From NCBI GenBank assembly GCA_903813345.2, contig CAIIXF020000002.1, forward strand, positions 12,296,150-12,360,149: 64,000 bases of DNA, read 5' to 3'. The translations under genes were made by a program, and so were the position numbers. This document shows, in pieces, positions 50,301 through 64,000 of the stretch. The notes beneath the pieces were generated by a model that searched no databases, was not told where the DNA came from, and saw only the letters and a program-made list of their open reading frames with translations. The DNA comes from Owenia fusiformis (lineage: Eukaryota > Annelida > Polychaeta > Sabellida > Oweniidae). Within the stretch, counting starts at the first letter, position 1. Every line of letters starts with the position of its first letter.

Positions 50301-53300
50301 GTTTTATACACATAATAGCCTCGAAACATAACGTAAATCGACGAAAAGCCTCAAATAAACCGTTTTATACACATAATAGCCTCGAAACAAAACGTAAATC
50401 GACGAAAAGCCTCAAATAAAACGTTTTATACACATAATAGCCTCGAAACAAAACGTAAATCGTCGAAAAGCTTCAAATAAACCGTGTTATACACATAATA
50501 GCCTCGAAACAAAACGTAAATCGACGAAAAGCCTCAAATAAACCGTGTTATACACATAATAGCCTCGAAACAAAACGTAAATCGACGAAAAGCCTCAAAT
50601 AAAACGTCTTATACACATAATAGCCTCGAAACAAAACGTAAATCGACATAAAGCCTCAAATAAACCGTCTTATACACATAATAGCCTCGAAACAAAACGT
50701 AAATCGACGAAAAGCCTCAAATAAAACGTTTTATACACATAATAGCCTCGAAACAAAACGTAAATCGACGAAAAGCCTCAAATAAAACGTTTTATACACA
50801 TAATAGCCTCGAAACAAAACGTAAATCGACGAAAAGCCTCAAATAAAACGTTTTATACACATAATAGCCTCGAAACAAAACGTAAATCGACGAAAAGCCT
50901 CAAATAAAACGTTTTATACACATAATAGCCTCGAAACAAAACGTAAATCGATGAAAAGCCTCAAATAAAACGTTTTATACACATAATAGCCTCGAAACAA
51001 AACGTAAATCGACGAAAAGCCTCAAATAAACCGTTTTATACACATAATAGCCTCGAAACAAAACGTAAATCGTCGAAAAGCCTCAAATAAAACGTTTTAT
51101 ACACATAATAGCCTCGAAACAAAACGTAAATCGACGAAAAGCCTCAAATAAACCGTTTTATACACATAACAGCCTCGAAACAAAACGTAAATCGACGAAA
51201 AGCCTCAAATAAACCGTCTTATACACATAATAGCCTCGAAACAAAACGTAAATCGACGAAAAGCCTCAAATAAAACGTTTTATACACATAATAGCCTCGA
51301 AACAAAACGTAAATCGACGAAAAGCCTCAAATAAAACGTTTTATACACATAATAGCCTCGAAACAAAATGAAAATCGACGAAAAGCCTCAAATAAACCGT
51401 TTTATACACATAATAGCCTAGAAACAAAACGTTAATCGACGAAAAGCCTCAAATAAAACGTTTTATACACATAATAGCCTCGAAACATAACGTAAATCGA
51501 CGAAAAGCCTCAAATAAACCGTTTTATACACATAATAGTCTCGAAACAAAACGTAAATCGACGAAAAGCCTCAAATAAAACGTTTTATACACATAATAGC
51601 CTCGAAACAAAACGTAAATCGACGAAAAGCCTCAAATAAACCGTTTTTTACACATAATAGCCTCGTAACAAAACGTAAATCGACAAAGGCCTTAAATAAA
51701 CCGTTTTATACACATAAAAGCCTCGAAACAAAACGTAAATCGTCGAAAAGCCTCAAATAAAACGTTTTATACACATAATAGCCTCGAAACAAAACGTTAA
51801 TCGACGAAAAGCCTCAAATAAACCGTTTTATACACATAACAGCCTCGAAACAAAACGTAAATCGACGAAAAGCCTCGAATAAACCGTTTTATACACATAA
51901 TAGCCTCGAAACAAAACGTAAATCGACGAAAAGCCTCAAATAAAACGTTTTATACACACAATAGCCTCGAAACAAAACGTAAATCGACGAAAAGCCTCAA
52001 ATAAAACGTTTTATACACATAATAGCCTCGAAACAAAACGTAAATCGATGAAAAGCCTCAAATAAAACGTTTTATACACATAATAGCCTCGAAACAAAAC
52101 GTAAATCGACGAAAAGCCTCAAATAAAACGTTTTATACCATAATAGCCTCGAAACAAAACGTAAATCGACGAAAAGCCTCAAATAAAACGTTTTATACAC
52201 ATAATAGCCTCGAAACAAAACGTAAATCGACGAAAAGCCTCAAATAAAACGTTTTATACCATAATAGCCTCGAAACAAAACGTAAATCGACGAAAAGCCT
52301 CAAATAAAACGTTTTATACACATAATAGCCTCGAAACAAAACGTAAATCGACGAAAAGCCTCAAATAAAACGTTTTATACACATAACAGCCTCGAAACAA
52401 AACGTTAATCGACGAAAAGCCTCAAATAAAACGTTTTATACACATAATAGCCTCGAAACAAAACGTAAATCGACGAAAAGCCTCAAATAAAACGTTTTAT
52501 ACACATAATAGCCTCGAAACAAAACGTAAATCGACGAAAAGCCTCAAATAAAACGTTTTATACACATAATAGCCTCGAAACAAAACGTAAATCGACGAAA
52601 AGCCTCAAATAAAACGTTTTATACACATAATAGCCTCGAAACAAAACGTAAATCGACGAAAAGCCTCAAATAAAACGTTTTATACACATAATAGCCTCGA
52701 AACAAAATGTAAATCGTCGAAAAGCCTCAAATAAAACGTTTTATACACATAATAGCCTCGAAACAAAACGTAAATCGACGAAAAGCCTCAAATAAAACGT
52801 TTTATACACATAATAGCCTCGAAACAAAATGAAAATCGACGAAAAGCCTCAAATAAAACGTTTTATACACATAATAGCCTCGAAACAAAACGTAAATCGA
52901 CGAAAAGCCTCAAATAAAACGTTTTATACACATAATAGCCTCGAAACAAAACGTAAATCGATGAAAAGCCTCAAATAAAACGTTTTATACACATAATAGC
53001 CTCGAAACAAAACGTAAATCGACGAAAAGCCTCAAATAAACCGTTTTATACACATAATAGCCTCGAAACAAAACGTAAATCGTCGAAAAGCCTCAAATAA
53101 AACGTTTTATACACATAATAGCCTCGAAACAAAACGTAAATCGACGAAAAGCCTCAAATAAACCGTTTTATACACATAACAGCCTCGAAACAAAACGTAA
53201 ATCGACGAAAAGCCTCAAATAAAACGTCTTATACACATAATAGCCTCGAAACAAAACGTAAATCGACATAAAGCCTCAAATAAACCGTCTTATACACATA

Positions 53301-56300
53301 ATAGCCTCGAAACAAAACGTAAATCGACGAAAAGCCTCAAATAAAACGTTTTATACACATAATAGCCTCGAAACAAAACGTAAATCGACGAAAAGCCTCA
53401 AATAAAACGTTTTATACACATAATAGCCTCGAAACAAAACGTAAATCGACGAAAAGCCTCAAATAAACGGTTTTATACACATAATAGCCTCGAAACAAAA
53501 CGTAAATCGACGAAAAGCCTCAAATAAAACGTCTTATACACATAATAGCCTCGAAACAAAACGCAAATCGACGAAAAGCCTCAAATAAAACGTTTTATAC
53601 ACATAATAGCCTCGAAACAAAACGTAAATCGACGAAAAGCCTCAAATAAAACGTTTTATACACATAATAGCCTCGAAACAAAACGTAAATCGACGAAAAG
53701 CCTCAAATAAAACGTTTTATACACATAATAGCCTCGAAACAAAACGTAAATCGACGAAAAGCCTCAAATAAACGGTTTTATACACATAATAGCCTCGAAA
53801 CAAAACGTAAATCGACGAAAAGCCTCAAATAAAACGTTTTATACACATAATAGCCTCGAAACAAAACGTAAATCGACGAAAAGCCTCAAATTAAACGTTT
53901 TATACACATAATAGCCTCGAAACAAAACGTAAATCGATGAAAAGCCTCAAATAAAACGTTTTATACACATAATAGCCTCGAAACAAAACGTAAATCGACG
54001 AAAAGCCTCAAATAAAACGTTTTATACACATAATAGCCTCGAAACAAAACGTAAATCGACGAAAAGTCTCAAATAAAACGTTTTATACACATAATAGCCT
54101 CGAAACAAAACGTAAATCGATGAAAAGCCTCAAATAAAACGTTTTATACACATAATAGCCTCGAAACAAAACGTAAATCGACGAAAAGCCTCAAATAAAC
54201 CGTTTTATACACATAATAACCTCGAAACAAAACGTTAATCGACGAAAAGCCTCAAATAAAACGTTTTATACACATAATAGCCTCGAAACAAAACGTATAT
54301 AGACGAAAAGCCTCAAATAAACCGTTTTATACACATAATAGCCTCGGAACAAAACGTAAATCGGCGAAAAGCCTCAAATAAAACGTTTTATACACATAAT
54401 AGCCTCGAAACAAAACGTAAATCGACGAAAAGCTCAAATAAAACGTCTTATACACATAATAGCCTCGAAACAAAACGTAACTTGACGAAAAGCCTCAAAT
54501 AAAACGTTTTATACACATAATAGCCTCGAAACAAAACGTAAATCGACAAAAAGCCTCAAATAAAACGTTTTATACACATAATAGCCTCGAAACAAAACGT
54601 AAATCGACGAAAAGCCTCAAATAAAACGTTTTATACACATAATAGCCTCGAAACAAAACGTAAATCGACAAAAAGCCTCAAATAAAACGTTTTATACACA
54701 TAATAGCCTCGAAACAAAACGTAAATCGATGAAAAGCCTCAAATAAAACGTTTTATACACATAATAGCCTCGAAACAAAACGTAAATCGACGAAAAGCCT
54801 CAAATAAAACGTTTTATACACATAATAGCCTCGAAACAAAACGCAAATCGACGAAAAGCCTCAAATAAAACGTTTTATACACATAATAGCCTCGAAACAA
54901 AACGTAAATCGACGAAAAGCCTCAAATAAAACGTTTTATACACATAATAGCCTCGAAACAAAACGTAAATCGACGAAAAGCCTCAAATAAAACGTTTAAT
55001 ACACATAATAGCCTCGAAACAAAACGTAAATCGACGAAAAGCCTCAAATAAACGGTTTTATACACATAATAGCCTCGAAACAAAACGTAAATCGACGAAA
55101 AGCCTCAAATAAAACGTCTTATACACATAATAGCCTCGAAACAAAACGCCTATCGACGAAAAGCCTCAAATAAAACGTTTTATACACATAATAGCCTCGA
55201 AACAAAACGTAAATCGACGAAAAGCCTCAAATAAAACATTTTATACACATAATAGCCTCGAAACAAAACGTAAATCGACGAAAAGCCTCAAATAAAACGT
55301 TTTATACACATAATAGCCTCGAAACAAAACGTAAATCGACGAAAAGCCTCAAATAAACGGTTTTATACACATAATAGCCTCGAAACAAAACGTAAATCGA
55401 CGAAAAGCCTCAAATAAAACGTCTTATACACATAATAGCCTCGAAACAAAACGCAAATCGACGAAAAGCCTCAAATAAAACGTTTTATACACATAATAGC
55501 CTCGAAACAAAACGTAAATCGACGAAAAGCCTCAAATAAAACGTTTTATACACATAATAGCCTCGAAACAAAACGTAAATCGACGAAAAGCCTCAAATAA
55601 AACGTTTTATACACATAATAGCCTCGAAACAAAACGTAAATCGACGAAAAGCCTCAAATAAAACGTTTTATACACATAATAGCCTCGAAACAAAACGTAA
55701 ATCGACGAAAAGCCTCAAATAAACGGTTTTATACACATAATAGCCTCGAAACAAAACGTAAATCGACGAAAAGCCTCAAATAAAACGTCTTATACACATA
55801 ATAGCCTCGAAACAAAACGTTAATCGACGAAAACCCTCAAATAAACCGTTTTATACACATAATAGCCTTGGAACAAAACGTAAATCGACGAAAAGCCTCA
55901 AATAAAACGTTTTATACACATAATAGCCTCGAAACAAAACGTAAATCGACGAAAAGCCTCAAATAAAACGTTTTATACACATAATAGCCTCGAAACAAAA
56001 CGTAAATCGACGAAAAGCCTCAAATAAAACGTTTTATACACATAATAGCCTCGAAACAAAATGAAAATCGACGAAAAGCCTCAAATAAACCGTTTTATAC
56101 ACATAATAGCCTCGAAACAAAACGTTAATCGACGAAAAGCCTCAAATAAAACGTTTTATACACATAATAGCCTCGAAACATAACGTAAATCGACGAAAAG
56201 CCTCAAATAAACCGTTTTATACACATAATAGTCTCGAAACAAAACGTAAATCGACGAAAAGCCTCAAATAAAACGTTTTATACACATAATAGCCTCGAAA

Positions 56301-59300
56301 CAAAACGTAAATCGACGAAAAGCCTCAAATAAACCGTTTTTTACACATAATAGCCTCGTAACAAAACGTAAATCGACAAAGGCCTTAAATAAACCGTTTT
56401 ATACACATAAAAGCCTCGAAACAAAACGTAAATCGTCGAAAAGCCTCAAATAAAACGTTTTATACACATAATAGCCTCGAAACAAAACGTTAATCGACGA
56501 AAAGCCTCAAATAAAACGTTTTATACACATAATAGCCTCGAAACAAAATGAAAATCGACGAAAAGCCTCAAATAAACCGTTTTATACACATAATAGCCTC
56601 GAAACAAAACTTTAATCGACGAAAAGCCTCAAATAAAACGTTTTATACACATAATAGCCTCGAAACATAACGTAAATCGACGAAAAGCCTCAAATAAACC
56701 GTTTTATACACATAATAGCCTCGAAACAAAACGTAAATCGACGAAAAGCCTCAAATAAAACGTTTTATACACATAATAGCCTCGAAACAAAACGTAAATC
56801 GTCGAAAAGCTTCAAATAAACCGTGTTATACACATAATAGCCTCGAAACAAAACGCCTATCGACGAAAAGCCTCAAATAAAACGTTTTATACACATAATA
56901 GCCTCGAAACAAAACGTAAATCGACGAAAAGCCTCAAATAAAACATTTTATACACATAATAGCCTCGAAACAAAACGTAAATCGACGAAAAGCCTCAAAT
57001 AAAACGTTTTATACACATAATAGCCTCGAAACAAAACGTAAATCGTCGAAAAGCCTCAAATAAAACGTTTTATACACATAATAGCCTCGAAACAAAACGT
57101 AAATCGACGAAAAGCCTCAAATAAAACGTTTTATACACATAATAGCCTCGAAACAAAATGAAAATCGACGAAAAGCCTCAAATAAACCGTTTTATACACA
57201 TAATAGCCTCGAAACAAAACGTTAATCGACGAAAAGCCTCAAATAAAACGTTTTATACACATAATAGCCTCGAAACAAAACGTATATAGACGAAAAGCCT
57301 CAAATAAACCGTGTTATACACATAATAGCCTCGAAACAAAACGTAAATCGACGAAAAGCCTCAAATAAAACGTCTTATACACATAATAGCCTCGAAACAA
57401 AACGTAAATCGACATAAAGCCTCAAATAAACCGTCTTATACACATAATAGCCTCGAAACAAAACGTAAATCGACGAAAAGCCTCAAATAAAACGTTTTAT
57501 ACACATAATAGCCTCGAAACAAAACGTAAATCGATGGGAAGCCTCAAATAAAACGTTTTATACACATAATAGCCTCGAAACAAAACGTAAATCGACGAAA
57601 AGCCTCAAATAAAACGTTTTATACACATAATAGCCTCGAAACAAAACGTAAATCGATGGGAAGCCTCAAATAAAACGTTTTATACACATAATAGCCTCGA
57701 AACAAAACGTAAATCGACGAAAAGCCTCAAATAAAACGTTTTAAACACATAATAGCCTCGAAACAAAACGTAAATCGTCGAAAAGCCTCAAATAAAACGT
57801 TTTATACACATAATAGCCTCGAAACAAAACGTAAATCGACGAAAAGCCTCAAATAAAACGTTTTATACACATAATAGCCTCGAAACAAAATGAAAATCGA
57901 CGAAAAGCCTCAAATAAACCGTTTTATACACATAATAGCCTCGAAACAAAACGTTAATCGACGAAAAGCCTCAAATAAAACGTTTTATACACATAATAGC
58001 CTCGAAACATAACGTAAATCGACGAAAAGCCTCAAATAAACCGTTTTATACACATAATAGTCTCGAAACAAAACGTAAATCGACGAAAAGCCTCAAATAA
58101 AACGTTTTATACACATAATAGCCTCGAAACAAAACGTAAATCGACGAAAAGCCTCAAATAAAACGTTTTATACACATAATAGCCTCGAAACAAAACGTAA
58201 ATCGACGAAAAGCCTCAAATAAAACGTTTTATACACATAATAGCCTCGAAACAAAACGTAAATCGACGAAAAGCCTCAAATAAACGGTTTTATACACATA
58301 ATAGCCTCGAAACAAAACGTAAATCGACGAAAAGCCTCAAATAAAACGTCTTATACACATAATAGCCTCGAAACAAAACGTTAATCGACGAAAACCCTCA
58401 AATAAACCGTTTTATACACATAATAGCCTTGGAACAAAACGTAAATCGACGAAAAGCCTCAAATAAAACGTTTTATACACATAATAGCCTCGAAACAAAA
58501 CGTAAATCGACGAAAAGCCTCAAATAAAACGTTTTATACACATAATAGCCTCGAAACAAAACGTAAATCGACGAAAAGCCTCAAATAAAACGTTTTATAC
58601 ACATAATAGCCTCGAAACAAAATGAAAATCGACGAAAAGCCTCAAATAAACCGTTTTATACACATAATAGCCTCGAAACAAAACGTTAATCGACGAAAAG
58701 CCTCAAATAAAACGTTTTATACACATAATAGCCTCGAAACATAACGTAAATCGACGAAAAGCCTCAAATAAACCGTTTTATACACATAATAGTCTCGAAA
58801 CAAAACGTAAATCGACGAAAAGCCTCAAATAAAACGTTTTATACACATAATAGCCTCGAAACAAAACGTAAATCGACGAAAAGCCTCAAATAAACCGTTT
58901 TTTACACATAATAGCCTCGTAACAAAACGTAAATCGACAAAGGCCTTAAATAAACCGTTTTATACACATAAAAGCCTCGAAACAAAACGTAAATCGTCGA
59001 AAAGCCTCAAATAAAACGTTTTATACACATAATAGCCTCGAAACAAAACGTTAATCGACGAAAAGCCTCAAATAAAACGTTTTATACACATAATAGCCTC
59101 GAAACAAAATGAAAATCGACGAAAAGCCTCAAATAAACCGTTTTATACACATAATAGCCTCGAAACAAAACTTTAATCGACGAAAAGCCTCAAATAAAAC
59201 GTTTTATACACATAATAGCCTCGAAACATAACGTAAATCGACGAAAAGCCTCAAATAAACCGTTTTATACACATAATAGCCTCGAAACAAAACGTAAATC

Positions 59301-62300
59301 GACGAAAAGCCTCAAATAAAACGTTTTATACACATAATAGCCTCGAAACAAAACGTAAATCGTCGAAAAGCTTCAAATAAACCGTGTTATACACATAATA
59401 GCCTCGAAACAAAACGCCTATCGACGAAAAGCCTCAAATAAAACGTTTTATACACATAATAGCCTCGAAACAAAACGTAAATCGACGAAAAGCCTCAAAT
59501 AAAACATTTTATACACATAATAGCCTCGAAACAAAACGTAAATCGACGAAAAGCCTCAAATAAAACGTTTTATACACATAATAGCCTCGAAACAAAACGT
59601 AAATCGTCGAAAAGCCTCAAATAAAACGTTTTATACACATAATAGCCTCGAAACAAAACGTAAATCGACGAAAAGCCTCAAATAAAACGTTTTATACACA
59701 TAATAGCCTCGAAACAAAATGAAAATCGACGAAAAGCCTCAAATAAACCGTTTTATACACATAATAGCCTCGAAACAAAACGTTAATCGACGAAAAGCCT
59801 CAAATAAAACGTTTTATACACATAATAGCCTCGAAACAAAACGTATATAGACGAAAAGCCTCAAATAAACCGTGTTATACACATAATAGCCTCGAAACAA
59901 AACGTAAATCGACGAAAAGCCTCAAATAAAACGTCTTATACACATAATAGCCTCGAAACAAAACGTAAATCGACATAAAGCCTCAAATAAACCGTCTTAT
60001 ACACATAATAGCCTCGAAACAAAACGTAAATCGACGAAAAGCCTCAAATAAAACGTTTTATACACATAATAGCCTCGAAACAAAACGTAAATCGATGGGA
60101 AGCCTCAAATAAAACGTTTTATACACATAATAGCCTCGAAACAAAACGTAAATCGACGAAAAGCCTCAAATAAAACGTTTTATACACATAATAGCCTCGA
60201 AACAAAACGTAAATCGATGGGAAGCCTCAAATAAAACGTTTTATACACATAATAGCCTCGAAACAAAACGTAAATCGACGAAAAGCCTCAAATAAAACGT
60301 TTTAAACACATAATAGCCTCGAAACAAAACGTAAATCGTCGAAAAGCCTCAAATAAAACGTTTTATACACATAATAGCCTCGAAACAAAACGTAAATCGA
60401 CGAAAAGCCTCAAATAAAACGTTTTATACACATAATAGCCTCGAAACAAAATGAAAATCGACGAAAAGCCTCAAATAAACCGTTTTATACACATAATAGC
60501 CTCGAAACAAAACGTTAATCGACGAAAAGCCTCAAATAAAACGTTTTATACACATAATAGCCTCGAAACATAACGTAAATCGACGAAAAGCCTCAAATAA
60601 ACCGTTTTATACACATAATAGTCTCGAAACAAAACGTAAATCGACGAAAAGCCTCAAATAAAACGTTTTATACACATAATAGCCTCGAAACAAAACGTAA
60701 ATCGACGAAAAGCCTCAAATAAACCGTTTTTTACACATAATAGCCTCGTAACAAAACGTAAATCGACAAAGGCCTTAAATAAACCGTTTTATACACATAA
60801 AAGCCTCGAAACAAAACGTAAATCGTCGAAAAGCCTCAAATAAAACGTTTTATACACATAATAGCCTCGAAACAAAACGTTAATCGACGAAAAGCCTCAA
60901 ATAAAACGTTTTATACACATAATAGCCTCGAAACAAAATGAAAATCGACGAAAAGCCTCAAATAAACCGTTTTATACACATAATAGCCTCGAAACAAAAC
61001 TTTAATCGACGAAAAGCCTCAAATAAAACGTTTTATACACATAATAGCCTCGAAACATAACGTAAATCGACGAAAAGCCTCAAATAAACCGTTTTATACA
61101 CATAATAGCCTCGAAACAAAACGTAAATCGACGAAAAGCCTCAAATAAAACGTTTTATACACATAATAGCCTCGAAACAAAACGTAAATCGTCGAAAAGC
61201 TTCAAATAAACCGTGTTATACACATAATAGCCTCGAAACAAAACGTAAATCGACGAAAAGCCTCAAATAAACCGTGTTATACACATAATAGCCTCGAAAC
61301 AAAACGTAAATCGACGAAAAGCCTCAAATAAAACGTCTTATACACATAATAGCCTCGAAACAAAACGTAAATCGACATAAAGCCTCAAATAAACCGTCTT
61401 ATACACATAATAGCCTCGAAACAAAACGTAAATCGACGAAAAGCCTCAAATAAAACGTTTTATACACATAATAGCCTCGAAACAAAACGTAAATCGACGA
61501 AAAGCCTCAAATAAAACGTTTTATACACATAATAGCCTCGAAACAAAACGTAAATCGACGAAAAGCCTCAAATAAAACGTTTTATACACATAATAGCCTC
61601 GAAACAAAACGTAAATCGACGAAAAGCCTCAAATAAAACGTTTTATACACATAATAGCCTCGAAACAAAACGTAAATCGATGAAAAGCCTCAAATAAAAC
61701 GTTTTATACACATAATAGCCTCGAAACAAAACGTAAATCGACGAAAAGCCTCAAATAAACCGTTTTATACACATAATAGCCTCGAAACAAAACGTAAATC
61801 GTCGAAAAGCCTCAAATAAAACGTTTTATACACATAATAGCCTCGAAACAAAACGTAAATCGACGAAAAGCCTCAAATAAACCGTTTTATACACATAACA
61901 GCCTCGAAACAAAACGTAAATCGACGAAAAGCCTCAAATAAACCGTCTTATACACATAATAGCCTCGAAACAAAACGTAAATCGACGAAAAGCCTCAAAT
62001 AAAACGTTTTATACACATAATAGCCTCGAAACAAAACGTAAATCGACGAAAAGCCTCAAATAAAACGTTTTATACACATAATAGCCTCGAAACAAAATGA
62101 AAATCGACGAAAAGCCTCAAATAAACCGTTTTATACACATAATAGCCTCGAAACAAAACGTTAATCGACGAAAAGCCTCAAATAAAACGTTTTATACACA
62201 TAATAGCCTCGAAACATAACGTAAATCGACGAAAAGCCTCAAATAAACCGTTTTATACACATAATAGTCTCGAAACAAAACGTAAATCGACGAAAAGCCT

Positions 62301-64000
62301 CAAATAAAACGTTTTATACACATAATAGCCTCGAAACAAAACGTAAATCGACGAAAAGCCTCAAATAAACCGTTTTTTACACATAATAGCCTCGTAACAA
62401 AACGTAAATCGACAAAGGCCTTAAATAAACCGTTTTATACACATAAAAGCCTCGAAACAAAACGTAAATCGTCGAAAAGCCTCAAATAAAACGTTTTATT
62501 CACATAATAGCCTCGAAACAAAACGTTAATCGACGAAAAGCCTCAAATAAACCGTTTTATACACATAACAGCCTCGAAACAAAACGTAAATCGACGAAAA
62601 GCCTCGAATAAACCGTTTTATACACATAATAGCCTCGAAACAAAACGTAAATCGACGAAAAGCCTCAAATAAAACGTTTTATACACACAATAGCCTCGAA
62701 ACAAAACGTAAATCGACGAAAAGCCTCAAATAAAACGTTTTATACACATAATAGCCTCGAAACAAAACGTAAATCGACGAAAAGCCTCAAATAAAACGTT
62801 TTATACACATAATAGCCTCGAAACAAAACGTAAATCGACGAAAAGCCTCAAATAAAACGTTTTATACCATAATAGCCTCGAAACAAAACGTAAATCGACG
62901 AAAAGCCTCAAATAAAACGTTTTATACACATAATAGCCTCGAAACAAAACGTAAATCGACGAAAAGCCTCAAATAAAACGTTTTATACACATAACAGCCT
63001 CGAAACAAAACGTAAATCGACGAAAAGCCTCAAATAAACCGTCTTATACACATAATAGCCTCGAAACAAAACGTTAATCGACGAAAACCCTCAAATAAAC
63101 CGTTTTATACACATAATAGCCTCGAAACAAAACGTAAATCGACGAAAAGCCTCAAATAAAACGTTTTATACACATAACAGCCTCGAAACAAAACGTTAAT
63201 CGACGAAAAGCCTCAAATAAAACGTTTTATACACATAATAGCCTCGAAACAAAACGTAAATCGACGAAAAGCCTCAAATAAAACGTTTTATACACATAAT
63301 AGCCTCGAAACAAAACGTAAATCGACGAAAAGCCTCAAATAAAACGTTTTATACACATAATAGCCTCGAAACAAAACGTAAATCGACGAAAAGCCTCAAA
63401 TAAAACGTTTTATACACATAATAGCCTCGAAACAAAACGTAAATCGACGAAAAGCCTCAAATAAAACGTTTTATACACATAATAGCCTCGAAACAAAATG
63501 TAAATCGTCGAAAAGCCTCAAATAAAACGTTTTATACACATAATAGCCTCGAAACAAAACGTAAATCGACGAAAAGCCTCAAATAAAACGTTTTATACAC
63601 ATAATAGCCTCGAAACAAAATGAAAATCGACGAAAAGCCTCAAATAAACCGTTTTATACACATAATAGCCTCGAAACAAAACGTTAATCGACGAAAAGCC
63701 TCAAATAAAACGTTTTATACACATAATAGCCTCGAAACATAACGTAAATCGACGAAAAGCCTCAAATAAACCGTTTTATACACATAATAGCCTCGAAACA
63801 AAACGTAAATCGACGAAAAGCCTCAAATAAAACGTTTTATACACATAATAGCCTCGAAACAAAACGTAAATCGTCGAAAAGCTTCAAATAAACCGTGTTA
63901 TACACATAATAGCCTCGAAACAAAACGTAAATCGACGAAAAGCCTCAAATAAACCGTGTTATACACATAATAGCCTCGAAACAAAACGTAAATCGACGAA
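44371..64000 (-). repeat. 61-bp satellite array, - orientation, with long higher-order repeats
   Basis: About 322 units running off the window end. Ordered variants repeat in long blocks. The block with GCCTTGGAAC at 55866 recurs at 58427, CGCCTAT at 56854 recurs at 59415, and CGATGGG at 57533/57655 recurs at 60094/60216. All have an offset of 2,561 bp (42 units minus 1 bp), giving a tandem duplication over about 55.6-60.7 kb. AACCCTC with its neighbours occurs at 44981, 49370 and 63086 regions, so blocks of 1-4 kb were copied over 4 and 14 kb. The variant CGTTTTTTAC occurs at 51642, 56335, 58896, 60725 and 62371. Confidence 0.96.

Noticed and set aside
7226-64000. CRISPR array
   Set aside because: Units are contiguous 61-bp satellite copies with no unique spacers, and the sequence context is eukaryotic.
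7546-64000. CENP-B box in the 61-bp monomer
   Set aside because: TTCG occurs, but the required A and CGGG positions of the box are not matched. A centromeric role cannot be argued from sequence alone.
7546-64000. Telomeric or subtelomeric simple repeat
   Set aside because: No TTAGGG-type runs are seen anywhere in the window.

Overview
The window looks like intergenic heterochromatin from an invertebrate animal genome, possibly a bivalve or another mollusc. That placement is inferred from the style of the non-LTR retrotransposon remnants, the AT-rich base composition and the very large satellite load; the species cannot be read from the sequence. I see no intact host gene, no rRNA or tRNA, and nothing bacterial. 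Roughly 97% of the window is tandem repeat or mobile-element debris.

Layout. 1-600: non-repetitive flank without a recognisable gene. 600-2152: a 39-bp minisatellite, including a 117-bp (3 x 39) higher-order block. 2153-3976: a 5'-truncated, frame-broken L1/Tx1-like LINE ending in AATAAA signals and A10, with a complex fold-back in its 3' part. It is bounded by an 11-bp target-site duplication and splits one 39-bp unit, so the minisatellites on its two sides were once a single array. 3977-5545: the continuation of the 39-bp array. 5546-6250: a 31-bp minisatellite that equals the 39-bp unit minus 8 bp. 6250-7089: a second LINE C-terminal fragment, inside the 31-bp array. 7165-7225: the last 31-bp units.

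7226-64000 is a 61-bp satellite of about 900 units. Its left edge (7226-7545) is irregular and keeps an older period of about 30 bp, so the 61-bp unit is probably an ancient dimer. The array runs in one orientation to 28481 and in the opposite orientation from 28495 to the window end, around a 13-nt spacer. It carries nested higher-order duplications, for example three copies of a 2-3 kb block at 8.9-19.1 kb and a 2,561-bp tandem duplication at 55.6-60.7 kb. It also has a substitution-free core at about 38.7-44.4 kb where only homopolymer-length changes remain.

The one foreign insertion in the satellite is 24888-26614. It is an unrecognised A-B-A element: two identical 471-bp direct repeats around about 789 bp, with inverted ends GTATGAG/CTCATAC and TTAA at both inner junctions. 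It sits cleanly between two neighbouring bases of a satellite unit. This element and the layered history of the arrays are the most interesting content. No gene set works together here; the story is of repeat birth, homogenisation, inversion and insertion.
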